Positions 6,147 through 9,815 of a DNA stretch of 9,815 nucleotides are shown piece after piece (position 1 is the stretch's first letter; the number at the start of each line of letters is the position of its first letter). The notes beneath the pieces are model-generated. The model did no database searches and was not told the DNA's origin. It saw only the letters and a program-made list of their open reading frames with translations. The translations under genes and the position numbers were made by a program. This DNA comes from Pseudopedobacter sp. (GTDB taxonomy: Bacteria > Bacteroidota > Bacteroidia > Sphingobacteriales > Sphingobacteriaceae): assembly GCA_014378285.1 (NCBI GenBank), contig JACMNZ010000028.1:1-9815 (forward strand), read 5' to 3'.

Positions 6147-8228
6147 ATGAAAAAGATTTTAGCATTATGGGTTTTAATAATAATTGGTTTTACAGGGGTT
6201 TCTCAAATCCTAAAACCAGTAAAATGGTCTTTCTCCTCTCAAAACATCAATGAAAAAGAAGCCTTTTTAATTGCAACTGCTACCATAGAGAAAGGCTGGC
6301 ATGTTTACTCGCAAGATATTGGCGAGGGAGGACCAATTCCTACCACCTTAACATTTGTGAAATCTCCAGATTATAAATTGGACGGCAAAACTACCGAAAC
6401 GCCAAAAGCTGTTTCTGCTTATGATAATAATTTTGGGATGCAGATTTCTTGGCATGAAAGCAAAGCAATATTTAAACAAAAAATAAAGCTTAACAAACCA
6501 GAATTCACAGTTAAAGGAAATCTTGAGTTTATGGTTTGTAATGACAAGCAATGTTTACCGCCCGAAGATATCGACTTTTCAATCGCTGTAAAAGCATCTA
6601 AAACAAACGATAATTTGGCTTCCGCCGACGGAGAATCAACAACGTTAACTGAAGATGAAAACAATAAAACGGCAATTGCAACAAACGATAGCTCTTTGAT
6701 AACTAATGATACCATAAAAACAACAATATCCGCTTCATTAGATTCCACTAAAGTTGCTGCAAAATCAATAGAAGATAAAAGCAGTAACCAAAGTTTATGG
6801 GCAATATTTATTACGGGATTTATAGGTGGCTTATTAGCCTTGATAATGCCCTGTATTTTCCCGATGCTGCCTTTAACGGTAAGTTTTTTCACCAAAAAAG
6901 CAGGAAGCAGGGCAAAAGCAATATCTAATGCTTTTATTTATGGTTTATCCATCATCGTAATATATGTTGTATTGGGATTGGCTATAACTATTTTCTTTGG
7001 TTCTGATGCGCTTAATGATCTAGCCAGCAATGGAATTTTCAATTTCTTATTCTTTTTATTACTGGTAGTTTTTGCAATCTCGTTTTTTGGTGCTTTTGAT
7101 ATCAACTTACCAAGTTCTTGGGCAAACAAAATTGACGAAAAATCTGATAAAGGCGGTTTAGCAGGTTTGTTCTTTATGGCTTTTGCGTTGGCCTTGGTTT
7201 CTTTCTCTTGTACTGGTCCAATTATCGGGACTTTATTGGTACAGGCGGCTACAATGGGAGAAAGGATTGGCCCAGCCGTTGGCATGTTTGGTTTTGCTTT
7301 GGCATTAGCTATACCTTTTACCTTATTTGCGGCTTTTCCTTCATTACTAAAATCCCTACCAAAATCAGGAGGCTGGTTAAACAGCGTTAAGGTGACTTTA
7401 GGATTTATTGAACTTGCTTTAGCTCTAAAGTTTTTATCAAATGTAGATTTAGCATACCATTGGGAATTATTAGATAGAGAAGTTTTCTTGGTTCTATGGA
7501 TCGTTATTTTTGCGATGTTAGGTTTTTATATCTTAGGTAAGATCAAATTTTCACATGATAGCGACATACCTTTTATCACCATTCCAAGGCTTTTTATATC
7601 GATAATTATCTTTGCTTTCACTATTTATATGATTCCTGGGTTATGGGGAGCACCTTTAAAATCCATTAGTGCTTGGTTGCCTCCACAAACTACCCAAGAT
7701 TTTGATTTATATACTAATAGCTTATCTTCGCCAAATATCCAACAGGATACTGTTAAGAAAAAATATGCAGGCTTGTTTAAAGCTCCACACAACTTAAATG
7801 CGTTCTTTGATTATGAACAAGGTTTAGCTTACGCAAAATCACAAAACAAACCGGTTCTAATAGATTTTACCGGGCATAGTTGTGTAAATTGCAGGAAAAT
7901 GGAAGCTTCAGTTTGGAGTGATAAAGAAGTATTAAGCAGATTAAAAAAAGATTACGTTTTAATCTCTTTGTATGTTGATGACAAAACAGACCTCCCAGAA
8001 TCAGAACAATATGTTTCAAAATTTTCTGGTAAAAAGATTAAAACTTTAGGCAATAAATGGAGCGATTTTCAAGCATCAACTTTTGCCACCAATTCGCAAC
8101 CTTATTATGTAATCGTAAATAATTCAGGCAAAGTTTTGGTTCCACCGCAAGCTTTTAATTTAGAAATTAAGAATTATATAAACTTTTTAGATAGTGGTTT
8201 AGCAGCCTATCGCAATAATAACAAATGA
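6147..8228 (+). CDS. dsbD: Thiol:disulfide interchange protein DsbD (three-domain form)
   Basis: This protein carries electrons from cytosolic thioredoxin across the inner membrane to periplasmic thiol proteins, supporting disulfide isomerisation and cytochrome c maturation. A signal peptide (1-19) leads to the periplasmic alpha domain with the redox pair Cys131 and Cys136 (CNDKQC). A Thr/Ser/Asn-rich linker (about 150-215) follows, then a membrane domain of about eight helices (217-500) with Cys236 in MPCIFP and Cys355 in FSCTGP. The C-terminal thioredoxin-like domain has CVNC (579-582) and a probable cis-Pro652. All six expected cysteines are present, so all three redox centres look intact. 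The 693 residues are somewhat longer than the E. coli protein, mainly because of the linker. The ATG lies one base after the birA stop, and the TGA overlaps the pfkA start (ATGA), suggesting coupled translation. Confidence 0.96.
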   Translation: MKKILALWVLIIIGFTGVSQILKPVKWSFSSQNINEKEAFLIATATIEKGWHVYSQDIGEGGPIPTTLTFVKSPDYKLDGKTTETPKAVSAYDNNFGMQISWHESKAIFKQKIKLNKPEFTVKGNLEFMVCNDKQCLPPEDIDFSIAVKASKTNDNLASADGESTTLTEDENNKTAIATNDSSLITNDTIKTTISASLDSTKVAAKSIEDKSSNQSLWAIFITGFIGGLLALIMPCIFPMLPLTVSFFTKKAGSRAKAISNAFIYGLSIIVIYVVLGLAITIFFGSDALNDLASNGIFNFLFFLLLVVFAISFFGAFDINLPSSWANKIDEKSDKGGLAGLFFMAFALALVSFSCTGPIIGTLLVQAATMGERIGPAVGMFGFALALAIPFTLFAAFPSLLKSLPKSGGWLNSVKVTLGFIELALALKFLSNVDLAYHWELLDREVFLVLWIVIFAMLGFYILGKIKFSHDSDIPFITIPRLFISIIIFAFTIYMIPGLWGAPLKSISAWLPPQTTQDFDLYTNSLSSPNIQQDTVKKKYAGLFKAPHNLNAFFDYEQGLAYAKSQNKPVLIDFTGHSCVNCRKMEASVWSDKEVLSRLKKDYVLISLYVDDKTDLPESEQYVSKFSGKKIKTLGNKWSDFQASTFATNSQPYYVIVNNSGKVLVPPQAFNLEIKNYINFLDSGLAAYRNNNK

Positions 8229-9205
8229 ACAAGATTAAAAAAATAGGCGTTTTTACTTCTGGAGGAGATTCTCCGGGGATGAATGCTGCAATTAGAGCTG
8301 TAGTTAGAACGGCATTATTTTATGATATTGAGGTTTTAGGTATCAAAAGAGGATACGAGGGAATGATCAATGGAGAATTTGTAGAAATGGATAGAAAATC
8401 CGTTGCAAATATCATCCAAAGAGGTGGAACAATCTTGAAAACCGCAAGAAGCATGGCTTTCATGACCCCAGAAGGAAGAAAAGAAGCCTATGACCAAATA
8501 AAAGGAGCTGAAATTGATGCTTTAATCGCAATTGGTGGAGACGGAACTTTTACTGGTGCCAAGATTTTTGGGGAAGAATACAATTTCCCTATCTTAGGTT
8601 TACCCGGCACTATTGATAATGATCTTTTCGGTACCGATTTTACCATCGGTTATGATACTTCCATAAATACAGTAACTGATGCCATAGATAAAATTAGAGA
8701 CACGGCAGAATCTCACGATCGTTTATTTATAGTAGAGGTTATGGGGCGTGATTGCGGTTTGATTGCCTTAAGAAGTGGAATTGGTGTTGGGGCAGAATCT
8801 ATCATGATTCCAGAAATGAAGACTGATATGGCTGCCTTATTTCACCGTTTAGAAATCGGCAGAAAAGATAAATCATCAAAAATTTTAATTGTTGCAGAAG
8901 GCGAAGGAGACTCTGGAGGTGCATTTGAAATTGCAGATAAAATCAAATTAAAATTTCCTCAATACGATACCCGTGTTTCTGTTTTAGGCCACATCCAAAG
9001 AGGTGGAAAACCCACTTGTATGGATAGGGTTTTAGCCAGTAGATTAGCTGTTGCAGCAGTAGAAAACTTAATGACCGGCAGAAAAGGGGATATGGTTGGT
9101 TTAATTCATGGTAAAATCGCATTTACTCCTTTTGATCATGCTGTAAAACATCACGTAGAAATTAATCATGATTTATTAAAGATTGTAGAAATTTTATCTC
9201 TTTAA
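8225..9205 (+). CDS. pfkA: ATP-dependent 6-phosphofructokinase
   Basis: This glycolytic enzyme phosphorylates fructose 6-phosphate to the 1,6-bisphosphate. The 326 residues are the usual bacterial length. Motifs in order are the nucleotide loop [11 protein letters not shown] (11-21), [10 protein letters not shown] (67-76), GGDGTFTGA (104-112), PGTIDND (127-133) with the catalytic-base Asp131, HDR (164-166), EVMGRDCG (171-178), and LGHIQRGG (254-261) with His256 and Arg259 for substrate phosphate binding. Glycine at 107 and 128, the positions matching E. coli Gly104 and Gly124, marks it as ATP-using; PPi enzymes have Asp and Lys there. GGDGT replaces the more common GGDGS. The start overlaps the dsbD stop by four bases, and gmhA follows after one base, so it is embedded in the same transcript. 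Confidence 0.97.
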   Translation: MNKIKKIGVFTSGGDSPGMNAAIRAVVRTALFYDIEVLGIKRGYEGMINGEFVEMDRKSVANIIQRGGTILKTARSMAFMTPEGRKEAYDQIKGAEIDALIAIGGDGTFTGAKIFGEEYNFPILGLPGTIDNDLFGTDFTIGYDTSINTVTDAIDKIRDTAESHDRLFIVEVMGRDCGLIALRSGIGVGAESIMIPEMKTDMAALFHRLEIGRKDKSSKILIVAEGEGDSGGAFEIADKIKLKFPQYDTRVSVLGHIQRGGKPTCMDRVLASRLAVAAVENLMTGRKGDMVGLIHGKIAFTPFDHAVKHHVEINHDLLKIVEILSL

Positions 9206-9206
9206 A

Positions 9207-9788
9207 ATGGATTATAAAGCAATAAAAAGTCATTTTGAACAAGCAGACCATGTTTTAAAAACATTCTTATCTGATGATGAAAATTTTAAGAACATAGAAA
9301 AAGCTGGGCTTTTAATTGTCGATGCCATTTTAAGCGGAAATAAGATTATATCCTGTGGTAACGGAGGTTCTATGTGTGATGCAATGCACTTTGCCGAGGA
9401 ATTATCTGGAAGATATCGAAACGATAGAAAAGCTTTACCAGCTATTGCAATTTCAGATGCATCGCATATTACTTGTGCGGCAAATGATTACGGCTTTGAC
9501 CATATTTTCTCACGATTTGTTGAGGCTTTAGGAAACAAAAACGATATTTTATTTGCCATTAGTACAAGCGGCAACTCCTCTAATATTTTAAATGCGATAA
9601 AGTCTGCCAAAGAAAAAGGAATAAAAATTATCGGACTAACAGGTAAAGATGGTGGAGTAATGAAAACACTTTGCGATGTGGAGATTAGAGTTTCACATGA
9701 TGGTTTTTCGGATAGGATTCAAGAAATTCACATTAAAATAATCCACTCATTAATAGATTTTATAGAAGGCAAAACAGGACTGAATTAA
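9207..9788 (+). CDS. gmhA: D-sedoheptulose-7-phosphate isomerase (phosphoheptose isomerase)
   Basis: This cytosolic SIS-domain enzyme converts sedoheptulose 7-phosphate to D-glycero-D-manno-heptose 7-phosphate, the first step toward the ADP-heptose used in LPS core and other surface glycans. The 193 residues form a single SIS domain. Visible motifs are [20 protein letters not shown] (50-69), the phosphate-binding STSGNSSNI (119-127), and [12 protein letters not shown] (169-180). His61, Glu65, Gln172 and His180 fall at the same numbers as the metal and catalytic residues of E. coli GmhA, separating it from related DiaA proteins. The ATG is one base after the pfkA stop and no separate promoter is visible. 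Other heptose genes (hldE/hldA-type) are not in the window but could follow to the right. Confidence 0.95.
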   Translation: MDYKAIKSHFEQADHVLKTFLSDDENFKNIEKAGLLIVDAILSGNKIISCGNGGSMCDAMHFAEELSGRYRNDRKALPAIAISDASHITCAANDYGFDHIFSRFVEALGNKNDILFAISTSGNSSNILNAIKSAKEKGIKIIGLTGKDGGVMKTLCDVEIRVSHDGFSDRIQEIHIKIIHSLIDFIEGKTGLN

Positions 9789-9814
9789 TGGCGCTTATTT
9801 AACATTGCATTAAT
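9784..9814. repeat. Short inverted repeat over the gmhA stop
   Basis: ATTAATG (9784-9790) and CATTAAT (9808-9814) are perfect complements around a 17-base loop. The left arm covers the gmhA stop codon. No T-tract is seen before the window ends, so a terminator role is not shown. In sequence this A/T-rich, a seven-base match may be chance. Confidence 0.25.
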
Positions 9815-9815
9815 C

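Noticed and set aside
6419..7285. Open frames of 158 and 115 codons on the minus strand opposite dsbD
   Set aside because: Both are antisense to well-conserved dsbD codons and show no domain, start signal or promoter of their own.
9788..9802. ATG overlapping the gmhA stop (TAATG), a possible coupled next gene
   Set aside because: The frame reads only four codons (ATG GCG CTT ATT) before TAA, so it cannot be a gene start unless there is a sequencing error.
1..9815. A novel defence, mobile or biosynthetic system
   Set aside because: Every coding gene belongs to a known housekeeping family with intact key residues. There is no integrase, transposase, toxin-antitoxin pair, CRISPR array, tRNA attachment site or compositional break to support one.

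Overview
The window looks like ordinary chromosomal DNA from a Bacteroidota bacterium, probably close to Sphingobacteriaceae (Pedobacter-like). The DNA is A/T-rich, the starts lack convincing Shine-Dalgarno sequences, one promoter candidate matches the Bacteroidota TAnnTTTG box, and the protein signatures fit: FtsH with a Gly-rich linker, a BirA without a DNA-binding domain, and a three-part DsbD. The family assignment is an inference from gene content and order, not a database match.

Left half, minus strand. A tail-specific S41 peptidase (CtpA type) runs off the left edge. About 490 bases without a gene follow, holding A/T-rich repeats, hairpins and a likely terminator. Next comes a minus-strand set read as rsfS (ribosomal silencing factor), ftsH (membrane AAA+ zinc protease) and a LUD-domain (LutC-like) gene. 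A strong stem-loop plus T-tract lies between ftsH and the LUD gene, so the LUD gene is probably expressed by partial read-through or separately.

Right half, plus strand. A 46-base gap holds a candidate promoter. From it diverges a very tight four-gene set: birA (biotin-protein ligase, apparently with a TTG start), dsbD (transmembrane thiol reductant carrier), pfkA (ATP-type phosphofructokinase) and gmhA (sedoheptulose-7-phosphate isomerase). Spacings are 1 base, a 4-base ATGA overlap, and 1 base. Coupled translation is likely, although the functions are diverse: biotinylation of carboxylases, periplasmic redox, glycolysis, and LPS heptose supply.

I see no mobile element, CRISPR array, tRNA, rRNA, defence system or biosynthetic cluster. 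All eight genes belong to recognisable families with their key residues intact. The points most worth a second look are the strand-biased terminator between ftsH and the LUD gene, the repeat cluster upstream of ctpA, the TTG start of birA, and the pfkA-gmhA pairing.
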